A stretch of DNA of 64,000 nt from CAWBJP01 sp963789165 (GTDB lineage: Bacteria > Actinomycetota > Acidimicrobiia > IMCC26256 > BP-133), in assembly GCA_963789165.1 (NCBI GenBank), contig CAWBJP010000003.1, forward strand, positions 1-64,000, written 5' to 3'. Under the pieces are notes generated by a model that saw only the letters and a program-made list of their open reading frames with translations, was not told the origin of the DNA and ran no database searches. Position 1 is the stretch's first letter, and each line of letters begins with the position of its first letter. The position numbers and the translations under genes were made by a program. Shown piece by piece: positions 35,215 to 43,348 of this stretch.

Positions 35215-36422
35215 TGGCCTCCGTGGCCGAGTACACGGCCAGCTTCGAGGCCAGGGCCCAGGAGGTACTCGTCCCCGCCGCCGGCGCCGTGCCCGCCCTG
35301 GCGGATCGCCTGGCCGCCGCGGGCCTGTCCGCGGAGGATCTCGGCACCGTGGCGACGCTCCGCCGTCTCCCCATCGTGACCAAGGACGACGTGCTGGAGC
35401 TCCAGGCCAAGGCGCCCCCCTTTGGCGGCCTCCTGGCGCCCGGCACCCCCATCCGGCGGATCTTCCAGTCCCCCGGACCCCTCTATGAGCCCGAGTGCGA
35501 CGTGCCCGACCACTGGCGGGTCGCCCCGGCGTTGATCGCCGCCGGGTTCACCGCCGCCGACGTGGTCCTCAACTGCTTCGGGTACCACCTCTCGCCCGCC
35601 GGCGCCATGTTCGAGGAATCCTGCCGGGTCATCGGGGCCACCATGGTGCCCGCTGGGGTGGGCAACATGGAGCTCCAGATCCGAGCCGCCCGTGACCTTG
35701 GCGTCACCGCTTACACCGGGACCCCCAGCTATCTGAAGGCGCTCCTGGAGAAGGCCGCAGAACTGGAGGGCCCCCCGCTGCGGTTCGAGCGGGCCGTGGT
35801 GGGGGCGGAGCCGCTGCCACCCAGTCTCAGGAGCTGGCTCGGCGAGCGGGTGGGGGCCGTCCGCCAGATGTACGGGACGGCCGAGACCGGGCTGCTCGGC
35901 TACGAGTGCGAGGAGATCTCCGGCTGGCACGTGCCCGACGACGCTCTGGTGGAGGTGTGCGCCCTGGAGGACGGCCAGCCCGTTCCCGAGGGGACCGAGG
36001 GTCAGGTCGTCGTCACGGTCTTCTCCCCTGACTACCCCGTGGTGCGTCTCGGTACGGGTGACCTCTCCGCCTTCGTCGCCGGCGATTGCCCCTGCGGGCG
36101 GCCGACCCCGCGGCTGGTGGGATGGCTGGGCCGGTCGGGGGAAGCGGTCAAGGTGCGGGGCATGTTCCTCCATCCCCGCCAGGTCACGAAGGTCATGAGC
36201 CAGGTGCCCTCGGTGGCCGCCTTCCGGTTCCTGATCGATCGGGTCGACCACAAGGACGTGCTGCTTTGCGAGGTGGTGCCGGCGGATGCCGGGGCGGGCG
36301 ATCCGGCGCCGGCCGTGCGGGAGGCGGTCCGGTCCGGGTTGCGTTTCGACGTCAAGGTGAGCGTGGTCAGCGCCATCGAAGACGGGTCGCCACCGGTGAG
36401 CGACCTGCGCACCTGGGACTGA
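35214..36422 (+). CDS. phenylacetate-CoA ligase-like AMP-binding protein
   Basis: The ANL-superfamily protein of about 402 residues is related to PaaK. Visible blocks are TAYTGTPSYLKALLEKA, VVGAEPLPPSLRSWLG, the A5 motif QMYGTAETGLLGYE, RLGTGDLSAFV and a Cys-containing DCPCGRPTPRL segment typical of PaaK-like ligases. The usual Gly/Ser/Thr P-loop is weak or replaced (FQSPGPLYEPE), so activity needs caution. It is the last gene of the Liv operon (start overlaps the livF stop, TGATG). It probably makes a CoA thioester of the imported acid. Confidence 0.82.
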   Translation: MASVAEYTASFEARAQEVLVPAAGAVPALADRLAAAGLSAEDLGTVATLRRLPIVTKDDVLELQAKAPPFGGLLAPGTPIRRIFQSPGPLYEPECDVPDHWRVAPALIAAGFTAADVVLNCFGYHLSPAGAMFEESCRVIGATMVPAGVGNMELQIRAARDLGVTAYTGTPSYLKALLEKAAELEGPPLRFERAVVGAEPLPPSLRSWLGERVGAVRQMYGTAETGLLGYECEEISGWHVPDDALVEVCALEDGQPVPEGTEGQVVVTVFSPDYPVVRLGTGDLSAFVAGDCPCGRPTPRLVGWLGRSGEAVKVRGMFLHPRQVTKVMSQVPSVAAFRFLIDRVDHKDVLLCEVVPADAGAGDPAPAVREAVRSGLRFDVKVSVVSAIEDGSPPVSDLRTWD

Positions 36423-36689
36423 ACCCGGGCAATTCCGGCAATCGCGAGCGTTCCGGCGAGGAACTGATGAACGCCTGGCGAAGTCTTCGGGACCAGGCGG
36501 CCAGGTGGCGGGCCGCCGAGTGTCAGAGGAGTTCTTGGTGGGTCGTTCCCCTCGCCCATACGTCTTTTTGGTCACGGACCGCAGTTGTAATACGTCCGAT
36601 ATGTCACGAGGCGTGAAATATGGGAGAATTTCTACTGGTTCGCGTCATCTAGGGGTTGCATCGGCGTTGTCTGGTTTGGGGAGGACGCC

Positions 36690-38261
36690 ATGAGCGACAC
36701 CACGGTCAGGCTTATCAACCTGACGGACATAGCGGTCATCACGGAAGAGGAGCTCCTCGACCGGGCCCGGGAGGGTGACAAGACCGCGTTCGGAGCGCTG
36801 TACCTGCGCCACCGCGACGCCGCCCGCAAGGTGGCGGGCATGTGCGCCAGCTCCTCCGCCGATGCGGAAGACGCCGTGGCTGAGGGCTTCGCCCGGGTGT
36901 TCGCCGCCCTGCCCCGCATGGCCGGTCGTGACATCAGCTTCCGGCCCTACCTGCTGACCGCCGTGCGCAATGCCGCCACTGACCGGCTGCGCCGGGAACG
37001 CCGCGTCGACCTGCGTGACACCGTCCCCGATGAGCCCGGCAGCCTTCAGGCCGACGACGTGGCGCTCCTCGGCTTGGAGCGCAACCTGGTGGGCGAGGCT
37101 CTCCAGGCCCTGCCGTCCCGCTGGCGGACCGTGCTGTGGCTGACCGAGGTGGAGGGCCTGTCCCCGGCCGAAGTGTCGCTGCGGATCGGCATCAAGCCCA
37201 ACGCGGTCGCCGCGCTCGCCTACCGGGCCCGCAAGGGCCTCCGGGAGGCGTACCTCCAGGCGCACCTGCGGGCCGAGGCCTCCGAGGAGTGCCGCGCCAC
37301 CGTCAGTCGCCTCAGCCATTACGTCCGGGGCGAGCTGGCCGAGAAGGAGCGCGTCCTGCTCCAGTCCCACCTCGACGTCTGCGCCAAGTGCCGCTGCCGG
37401 CGGGACGAGCTCACCGACGTGAACGCCACCCTGCGCAACGCCTTCCTGCCCGTTCCACTGCTCATGGCCGGGCTGCAGAAGGGCTGGATGCGGATCTTCG
37501 ACGCCGGGTCGCTGTGGTCGCACGCCCCCGAGGTCGCCCAGGTGGCGCAGGTGGCCCAGGTGGCCGAGCTGCCGCTGGCCCAGAAGACCCTGGCCGGCAT
37601 CACCATGATGGTCCTGGCCCTGACCGGTGCGGCGGTGCCCACGGTCATCAACGATCGCAAGCCGGCGGCCAAGGTCCAGGTGGCCGCGGCCACGGCCCAG
37701 GACGGGCCCGCCTTCCTGCGCGTCATTCCCACCCGGCCCGATCCCGCCATGCTCGGTGTGGTGACGGTGGGCGACGGGACGGCCTCGCCGTCGAGCACTT
37801 CCACCGTCACCGCCGCGTCGGCGGCGCCGGCGGCGGGAAATTCGGCGACCGGCGGCTCGAGCCGCAACCGCCTGCTGCCCCGTTTCGGTCGCACCCCCAA
37901 CGAGGGGTCGGGGCGCGAGGGCGACACCCGGCAGCGCCTGCTGCGACCGCCGAGCGACGACAGTTCCGCACCCGAGGGCGGGATCCTCCCCGGTACACCA
38001 GTGGGCGACCTGGTCTCCGCCACCCTCGGAACGATCGAGGACGCCGCCGCTGACCTCGGTCTGGACCTGGCCGAAGCCGTCCCTGTGGGCGTTTCGGTCA
38101 CCACGCCCGACGTGGCTGCGCCTCAGCCCGGCACGGAAGCTCCGCTGGGCGTTGCGATCACCGTCGCCCTCCCGGAGCTCCCCGTGGCCGATGGCGTGCT
38201 CGACACGGTCACCGGGCTCCTGGGGCCGGTCGTCAACCAGCTGGGCCTCAAGGTCGACTGA
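36690..38261 (+). CDS. ECF sigma factor fused to a zinc anti-sigma domain, TM helix and extracellular tail
   Basis: The 523-residue chimera has four parts. Residues 1-190 are an ECF sigma factor (region 2: DAEDAVAEGFARVFAALPRM, FRPYLLTAVRNAATDRLRRE; region 4: LSPAEVSLRIGIKPNAVAAL). Residues 195-240 form a ZAS-type anti-sigma motif with H227-x3-C231-x2-C234 (HLDVCAKC). A transmembrane helix follows at about 301-320 (LAGITMMVLALTGAAVPTVI). The rest is a Ser/Thr/Pro/Gly-rich outer region ending in a hydrophobic LPELPVADGVLDTVTGLLG segment. Such fusions are known in some actinobacterial ECF groups. A membrane-tethered sigma released by proteolysis or a conformational signal is inferred. GGGGAGGA precedes the ATG. 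Confidence 0.85.
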   Translation: MSDTTVRLINLTDIAVITEEELLDRAREGDKTAFGALYLRHRDAARKVAGMCASSSADAEDAVAEGFARVFAALPRMAGRDISFRPYLLTAVRNAATDRLRRERRVDLRDTVPDEPGSLQADDVALLGLERNLVGEALQALPSRWRTVLWLTEVEGLSPAEVSLRIGIKPNAVAALAYRARKGLREAYLQAHLRAEASEECRATVSRLSHYVRGELAEKERVLLQSHLDVCAKCRCRRDELTDVNATLRNAFLPVPLLMAGLQKGWMRIFDAGSLWSHAPEVAQVAQVAQVAELPLAQKTLAGITMMVLALTGAAVPTVINDRKPAAKVQVAAATAQDGPAFLRVIPTRPDPAMLGVVTVGDGTASPSSTSTVTAASAAPAAGNSATGGSSRNRLLPRFGRTPNEGSGREGDTRQRLLRPPSDDSSAPEGGILPGTPVGDLVSATLGTIEDAAADLGLDLAEAVPVGVSVTTPDVAAPQPGTEAPLGVAITVALPELPVADGVLDTVTGLLGPVVNQLGLKVD

Positions 38262-38270
38262 CCCCAGCCC

Positions 38271-39212
38271 TCACGGGACCCGCTCCTTGACCTTGGCGGG
38301 AACTCTCTCCTTGAGCCCTCCCCAGAGCCGGGTCCCGAGCCCGTCCCTGGCCTCGAATTTCTGCTCGCCGGCGCGGGTGCCCGCCACGGGCACGACCCCG
38401 GGACACGCGGGAACGTGGATGCTCACCTCCACCGTGCCGTGGAGCTCCTCCCACAGGATCACCTCCACCATGGCGGTGAAGGCCACCAGCCGGCCGAAGA
38501 GCAGCAGCCAGGCCAGCACGGCGAAGACGACCCCCAACGACCCGTAGAGGGCCGAGGAGGACGACACCGCCTTCGGCACCCACACCGAGCCGACCACCTT
38601 GAGGATCTCAAAGCCCAGGGCCCCGACCACGGCGGCCGGGACCAGCGGCCGCCACCCGACGTTGCGGTTGGGGAGCACCTTGGCGGCCCACAACCACAAG
38701 CCGACGCCGGTCCCGAGACCGGCCAGGACCCCCAGGGGGGCCAGGGACCAGGGCAGCAGCTGGGAGGCGGCGGAGAGGCTGAAGGAGGCGACGAACCCGA
38801 CGCCCGCGCCGGCCAGCCAGGCGAATCCCACCAGCCGGTCCCGCAGGCCTCGACCCGGGACCTGCCAGGCGGTGTTCCACGTGTACTGGAGGGCCCCAAC
38901 CACGCCGAGCCCCGTCCACAGCAGGCCCACCAACCCGACCGCGGACGCCGCCTGCCGGCTGGCCCGAGCTTGTTCCATGGCGGTCTTGAGGGTGTCGGCC
39001 GCCTTCCCGGAGAGCCCGAGCTCGCTGATCACCTGCTGCGCCAGGTCCTTGGAGGAGGCGGCGGAGACGAAGCCGATGACGGCGACGCCGACGACCAGCA
39101 GGGGGAGGAGGGAAAGGAAGAGGGCCAGGGTGATCGCCGAGGCCAGTTGTCCGCCGTGCAGCTCCCCGTAGCGGTCGTAGGAGGCCCGGGCCAGGCGGAG
39201 GAACCGCGCCAT
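38271..39212 (-). CDS. YihY/BrkB family inner membrane protein
   Basis: The 313-residue protein has six hydrophobic segments (ITLALFLSLLPLLVVGVAVIG, AVGLVGLLWTGLGVVGALQY, and others). It shows the family features LTGLGVVGAL-like and YGSLGVVFAVLAWLLLFGRLVAF. The YihY family was once called RNase BN in error, and its role is not settled. A charged soluble tail of about 60 residues ends in KERVP repeats. It is convergent with the sigma gene (9 bp between stops) and is followed upstream on the same strand by fxsA. Confidence 0.82.
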   Translation of the reverse strand: MARFLRLARASYDRYGELHGGQLASAITLALFLSLLPLLVVGVAVIGFVSAASSKDLAQQVISELGLSGKAADTLKTAMEQARASRQAASAVGLVGLLWTGLGVVGALQYTWNTAWQVPGRGLRDRLVGFAWLAGAGVGFVASFSLSAASQLLPWSLAPLGVLAGLGTGVGLWLWAAKVLPNRNVGWRPLVPAAVVGALGFEILKVVGSVWVPKAVSSSSALYGSLGVVFAVLAWLLLFGRLVAFTAMVEVILWEELHGTVEVSIHVPACPGVVPVAGTRAGEQKFEARDGLGTRLWGGLKERVPAKVKERVP

Positions 39213-39223
39213 GCGTCGCCCGG

Positions 39224-39595
39224 TTACCGCATCACGATGCGCGCCGCGAAGTACCGCCGCAGCGTCTTGCGCACCACGGCCCGCACCGGCGGCAGGAGGA
39301 GGGCGATGGCCAGGCAGTCGGTCAGGAATCCGGGAGTGAGAAGGAGGGCTCCGGCGAAGAGGACGAGGAACCCGTCGACCAGTTCGGTGCCCGGCATCCG
39401 GCCGGCGTCCAGCTGGGCCTGGATGCGACGCAGGACCCCGAGCCCCTCCCGCTTGGCCAGCCAGGCGCCTACCACCGACACGACGATGAGCAGACCGATG
39501 GTGTTGAAGACGCCGATCTCGGAACCTACGGCGATGATGACGGCAAGCTCGGCGACCGGGACCACCAGGAACACCACCGCCAGGATTGCCGCCAT
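39224..39595 (-). CDS. fxsA: FxsA family membrane protein
   Basis: The 123-residue protein has three hydrophobic segments (ILAVVFLVVPVAELAVIIAVG, IGLLIVVSVVGAWLA, GFLVLFAGALLLTPGFLTDC) and a basic C-terminus. The pattern E-x-G-L--LLTPGFLTDCLAI is diagnostic for FxsA, a cytoplasmic-membrane protein whose overexpression in E. coli reduces phage T7 exclusion by F. Its normal role is unknown. The ATG at 39595 lies in frame with the broken upstream gene, so a joined reading frame from 39853 is an artefact of that frameshift. Confidence 0.85.
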   Translation of the reverse strand: MAAILAVVFLVVPVAELAVIIAVGSEIGVFNTIGLLIVVSVVGAWLAKREGLGVLRRIQAQLDAGRMPGTELVDGFLVLFAGALLLTPGFLTDCLAIALLLPPVRAVVRKTLRRYFAARIVMR

Positions 39596-39624
39596 GCCCA
39601 GATCGTACCTGGGGCCATGCCCGC

Positions 39625-39853
39625 TCAGAGCTGGACGTTGCCCATCCCGAGGTCCGGTTCGGCGCCGGTGCGCAGGTGGGTGGCGCGCTCGATCCTCGTC
39701 GAGCTCGAAGACGACCCGCTGGCCCTGGCGCAGGGTCCGGAAGATCGACCCTTCGAGGGCGGCGCGCGACAGGTCGTACTCGGCCCGGTCCGTATCCCGC
39801 ACGACGACCCCCTCGCCGGTGGCAGGATCGTAGGTCTTGATCACACCCTGCAT
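39625..39853 (-). CDS. cold-shock-like small nucleic-acid-binding protein, frameshifted
   Basis: The product of about 75 residues starts MQGVIKTYDPATGEGVVVRD and continues RQGQRVVFELDED. This matches the cold-shock (OB-fold) family start in which GxIKxYDxxxGxGVV replaces the usual KWFN. Near 39690-39692 the correct frame shifts: it continues ERATHLRTGAEPDLGMGNVQ and stops at 39625. Without the shift the frame would run into fxsA. One extra base explains this. RNA or ssDNA binding is inferred. Its start is only 3 bp from the divergent thiL start. Confidence 0.65.
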
Positions 39854-39856
39854 CGG

Positions 39857-40804
39857 GTGGGGAACCTACCGGAGGCGGTCCTGAGCGGCGAATTCGCGTT
39901 CCTCGAGCGCCTGGCCCGCGCCCTGCCCGCCGCGCCTCCCGGGCAGGTCTGGCTGGGCGACGACGCTGCCGTCCTGGCCGGCGGGCTGCTCTTCGCCACC
40001 GACGCCCTGGCCGAGGGCGTCCACTTCGACCTCCGGTTCTCGACGCTCTTCGACGCCGGCTGGAAGGCCCTGGCCGTCAACTGCTCGGACCTCGCCGCCA
40101 TGGGCGGCTCACCCCGGGCGGCGGTGGCGGCGGTGGTCGTGCCCGACGGCCGTCCCGGCGTGGCTGATGGCCTGGCCGCCGGGGTGCTGGCCGCTGCGGC
40201 GTCCTTCGGCTGCCCGCTGGTGGGAGGTGACACCGCCGTCGGCGCGGCCCTGGTCCTCACCGTGGCGGTACTGGGCGACGCTCCAGCGGGCGGGGCGGTG
40301 CTCCGATCCGGGGCCCGACCGGGCGACGCCGTGTTCGTCACCGGCGCGCTGGGCGGGCCCCGCGCCGCCCTGGACGCGCTCCGGCGCGGCGAAGAACCGC
40401 CGGAGGCGTCCGCCGTCCGGCTGCACCGCCCGGTGCCCCGGCTGGCTGAAGGGCGGGCGGCGGCCGCTGCCGGGGCGAGCGCCATGATCGACCTCTCCGA
40501 CGGGCTGTCATCGGACCTGCGCCACATCTGTGCGGCCTCGGGGGTGGGGGCCGTGCTGGAGGCGGCGGCGGTGCCGCTCGGGGCGGGAGCCTCGCTGGAG
40601 GACGCGCTCGCCGGCGGGGACGACTACGAGTTGTGCTTCACGGCGCCGGACGTCGGCCGCGTCTTCGACGTGTTCTTCGGCGCCGGGTTGGTGGCGCCAG
40701 TCGTCATCGGCACGGTGACGGAAGGTGGGGAAATCGCAGTGAAGGAGGGCGACGGGCGGGTCCGGCCGCTACCTCCGGCCGGCTTCGAGCACCGGGTCCC
40801 GTAG
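39857..40804 (+). CDS. thiL: thiamine-monophosphate kinase
   Basis: ThiL phosphorylates thiamine monophosphate to the active diphosphate. The product of about 315 residues has the family motifs GDDAAVLAGGLLFATDALAEGVHF, CSDLAAMGGSPRAA, GGDTAVGAALVLTVAVLG and the ATP-site MIDLSDGLSSDLRHI, then GGDDYELCFTAP near the end. GTG 39857 is the only good start. No other thiamine gene is adjacent. In many actinobacteria thiL lies next to rpmB and recG, as here. Confidence 0.92.
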   Translation: MGNLPEAVLSGEFAFLERLARALPAAPPGQVWLGDDAAVLAGGLLFATDALAEGVHFDLRFSTLFDAGWKALAVNCSDLAAMGGSPRAAVAAVVVPDGRPGVADGLAAGVLAAAASFGCPLVGGDTAVGAALVLTVAVLGDAPAGGAVLRSGARPGDAVFVTGALGGPRAALDALRRGEEPPEASAVRLHRPVPRLAEGRAAAAAGASAMIDLSDGLSSDLRHICAASGVGAVLEAAAVPLGAGASLEDALAGGDDYELCFTAPDVGRVFDVFFGAGLVAPVVIGTVTEGGEIAVKEGDGRVRPLPPAGFEHRVP

Positions 40805-40826
40805 GCCGCCAGCGGGCGTCTCGAAG

Positions 40827-40873
40827 TTTTGGTGACGGATCCAACCACCTGTCGGCGGAATCTGTCACCAAAA
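40827..40873. repeat. inverted repeat between thiL and rpmB
   Basis: TTTTGGTGAC (40827-40836) and GTCACCAAAA (40864-40873) are perfect inverted copies separated by 27 bases. One mismatch inward, GAT/ATC continues the pairing. It lies between convergent stop codons, so a bidirectional terminator is possible. The run of T on one side and A on the other fits that role. Confidence 0.6.
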
Positions 40874-40907
40874 GGCGAAACCCTCCTGAGGGAGGAGGGG
40901 AGGGCGG

Positions 40908-41096
40908 CTAGGGCTTCAGGACCTTGCCGGCCTTGAGGCAGGAGGTGCAGACCCGCATGCGGCGGGGGGTGCCGTCCACGAGGGCGCGGACGCGCTGGAT
41001 GTTGGGGATCCAGCGGCGCTTGGTCCGGCGGTGCGAGTGGCTCACCCGCATGCCCACCCGGGGGCGCTTGCCGCACAGCTCGCAGACCGCAGACAT
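40908..41096 (-). CDS. rpmB: 50S ribosomal protein L28
   Basis: The 62-residue L28 starts MSAVCELCGKRPRVGMRVSH, with KRRWIPNIQRVRAL and a C-terminal CTSCLKAGKVLK. Two CxxC pairs mark the zinc-binding form. It assembles into the large ribosomal subunit. The ATG at 41096 has GAGGT upstream. It is divergent from recG with 67 bp between. Confidence 0.95.
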   Translation of the reverse strand: MSAVCELCGKRPRVGMRVSHSHRRTKRRWIPNIQRVRALVDGTPRRMRVCTSCLKAGKVLKP

Positions 41097-41163
41097 GGTG
41101 ACCTCACTGCCGTAGAGACGGGGAACGCCAAAGAATAGCAAGGCGGCCGGTAACCTCCGAAGA

Positions 41164-43344
41164 GTGCCCCGCACCCTGCGCGAGCTGAAGCACCGACCCG
41201 TGTCGTTGCTCCACGGCGTCACGGCGGGGGGGAAGCTGGAGACGCGGCTGGGCACGCTCGGGATCACCAACGTGCTGGAGCTGCTCGAGCACTACCCGAG
41301 GCGTTACCTGGACCGCACCAAGCGGGCCGAGATCGCCCAGCTCCGCATCGGTGAGGAAGCCACCATCGAGGCGGTGGTCCGCAAGGTCAGCTCCCGGATG
41401 ACGCGGGGAGGCCGGGGCAAGCCGCTGGTGGAGGTGGTCGTCTCCGACGGGATCTCCTACCTGTACCTCACCTTCTTCAACCAGCCCTGGCGGGCCCAGC
41501 AACTGGCCACGGGCACCGAGGTCTCCTTCTTCGGCAAGCTCGAGCGATACCGCGGCCACCTGCAGATCACCAACCCGAGCCTTGACGTGGTCGGCCAGCC
41601 CGGTGAGGACAAGACGGGGGTGATCGTGCCCATCTACCCCCAGTCGGGAAAGGCCGACATCTCCACCTGGCAGATCCACAAGTTGGTGACCGAGGCCCTC
41701 GACCGGGCCGGGGACTTCGCCGACCCGATCGACTTCGAGCTGCGCCGGACCCTCGGTCTCGTGGACCGCACCCGGGCCTACCGCGGCATCCACCGGCCCG
41801 AGACGGACGCCGAGTGGCGGATCGCGGCCCGACGGCTGGTGTTCGACGAGTTCCTGCGGATGCAGGTCGGACTGGTGGCCCGCAAGCGGGCGTTCGAGAC
41901 GCAGCGGGTGGGCATCGCCCACCACCCGGCGGGCGTGCTGGTCGACGCTTTTCGGGCCAGGCTGCCCTTCGAGCTCACCGACGACCAGCGCCGGGCCATC
42001 ACAGAGATCACCACCGACCTGGCCGCCCCCCGGCCCATGCACCGGCTCCTTCAGGGCGAGGTGGGATCGGGCAAGACGGTGGTGGCGCTCACCGCCCTGC
42101 TCACCGCCGTGCAGGGTGGACACCAGGGTGCCCTGATGGCGCCCACCGAGGTCCTCGCCGAGCAGCATCACCTCTCCATCGGCGGGATGCTGGACGGGCT
42201 GTCCGTGCCCGAACCGGCCACCCTCACCGGCGAGCGGCCTGTCCGGGTCGAGCTGCTCACCAACCGCACCGGCGCCGCCCAGCGCCGCAAGCTGGCCTCC
42301 GCCCTGGCCGCCGGCCAGGTCGACATCGTGATCGGTACCCACGCCCTGATCTACGGGGAGGTGGAGATCCCGAGCCTGGGGCTGGCGGTGATCGACGAGC
42401 AACACCGCTTCGGGGTGGAGCAGCGGGCGTTGCTCAAGGCCCGGGGCTCGGACGGAACCCCCGAGCCCGACGTGCTGGTGATGACGGCCACGCCCATCCC
42501 CCGCACTGCCGCCATGCTCATCTACGGCGATCTCGACAAGTCGGAGCTGCGCCAGATGCCCCCGGGCCGGACCGCTATCACGACCGAGGTGGTGTTGCCC
42601 TCGCCCCTGGAACGGGCCGCGGCCTACGAGCAACTCAAGAATCAGGTGGCCGCCGGACGCCAGGCCTACGTCATCTGCCCGCTGGTGGAGGGCTCGGAGC
42701 GGGTGGAGGCCAAGGCCGCCACCGAAGAAGCCCAGCGCCTCGAGGCTGAAGAGCTGGCCGGTCTGCGCCTCGGCCTGCTCCACGGCCAGATGCCCGCCCC
42801 CGACAAGGAGGCGGCGATGGCCCGGTTCCGGGCCGGGGAGCTTGACGTGCTGGTGGCCACCACCGTCGTCGAGGTCGGGGTCGACGTGCCCAACGCCACC
42901 GTGATGATCGTCGAGGACGCCGACCGCTTCGGTCTCTCCCAGCTTCACCAGCTCCGGGGTCGGATCGGACGGGGGGGCGGCGACTCGTGGTGCTTCCTGT
43001 TCGCCGATCCCCAGACCCCCGAGGCCGAGGAGAGGATGGCGGCCATGGTCGGGCGTCACCCGAAGCAGCCGGGTGAGGAAGAAGGCCGTCCCTTCGACGG
43101 TTTTGACCTGGCCGAGAAAGACCTGGAGATCCGCGGCGCGGGGGAGGTGTTCGGCGGGCGCCAGGCCGGCTTCACCGACCTGAAGCTGGGACGGATCCCT
43201 CGCGACGAGCCCGTCGTTACCGAGGCGCGCCGGGTGGCCGAGGAGGTCCTCGACGCTGACCCCACGCTGGCCGACCACCGTCAGCTGGCCGAGGAGGTGG
43301 AGGACCTCCTCGGCGACGCCGTGGAGTTCCTCTTCAAGAGCTGA
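41164..43344 (+). CDS. recG: ATP-dependent DNA helicase RecG
   Basis: RecG remodels stalled replication forks and branch-migrates Holliday junctions. The 726-residue protein has an N-terminal wedge/OB region and helicase motif I LLQGEVGSGKTVVALTALL. Motif II is DEQHRFGVEQR (the DEQH box of RecG), followed by VMTATPIPRTAAM, VEVGVDVPNATVMIVEDADRFG cut by motif V-VI residues HQLRGRIGRG, and a C-terminal TRG-type region. A GTG start is used. It is convergent with the NHL-repeat gene (4 bp between stops). Confidence 0.96.
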   Translation: MPRTLRELKHRPVSLLHGVTAGGKLETRLGTLGITNVLELLEHYPRRYLDRTKRAEIAQLRIGEEATIEAVVRKVSSRMTRGGRGKPLVEVVVSDGISYLYLTFFNQPWRAQQLATGTEVSFFGKLERYRGHLQITNPSLDVVGQPGEDKTGVIVPIYPQSGKADISTWQIHKLVTEALDRAGDFADPIDFELRRTLGLVDRTRAYRGIHRPETDAEWRIAARRLVFDEFLRMQVGLVARKRAFETQRVGIAHHPAGVLVDAFRARLPFELTDDQRRAITEITTDLAAPRPMHRLLQGEVGSGKTVVALTALLTAVQGGHQGALMAPTEVLAEQHHLSIGGMLDGLSVPEPATLTGERPVRVELLTNRTGAAQRRKLASALAAGQVDIVIGTHALIYGEVEIPSLGLAVIDEQHRFGVEQRALLKARGSDGTPEPDVLVMTATPIPRTAAMLIYGDLDKSELRQMPPGRTAITTEVVLPSPLERAAAYEQLKNQVAAGRQAYVICPLVEGSERVEAKAATEEAQRLEAEELAGLRLGLLHGQMPAPDKEAAMARFRAGELDVLVATTVVEVGVDVPNATVMIVEDADRFGLSQLHQLRGRIGRGGGDSWCFLFADPQTPEAEERMAAMVGRHPKQPGEEEGRPFDGFDLAEKDLEIRGAGEVFGGRQAGFTDLKLGRIPRDEPVVTEARRVAEEVLDADPTLADHRQLAEEVEDLLGDAVEFLFKS

Positions 43345-43348
43345 GGCC

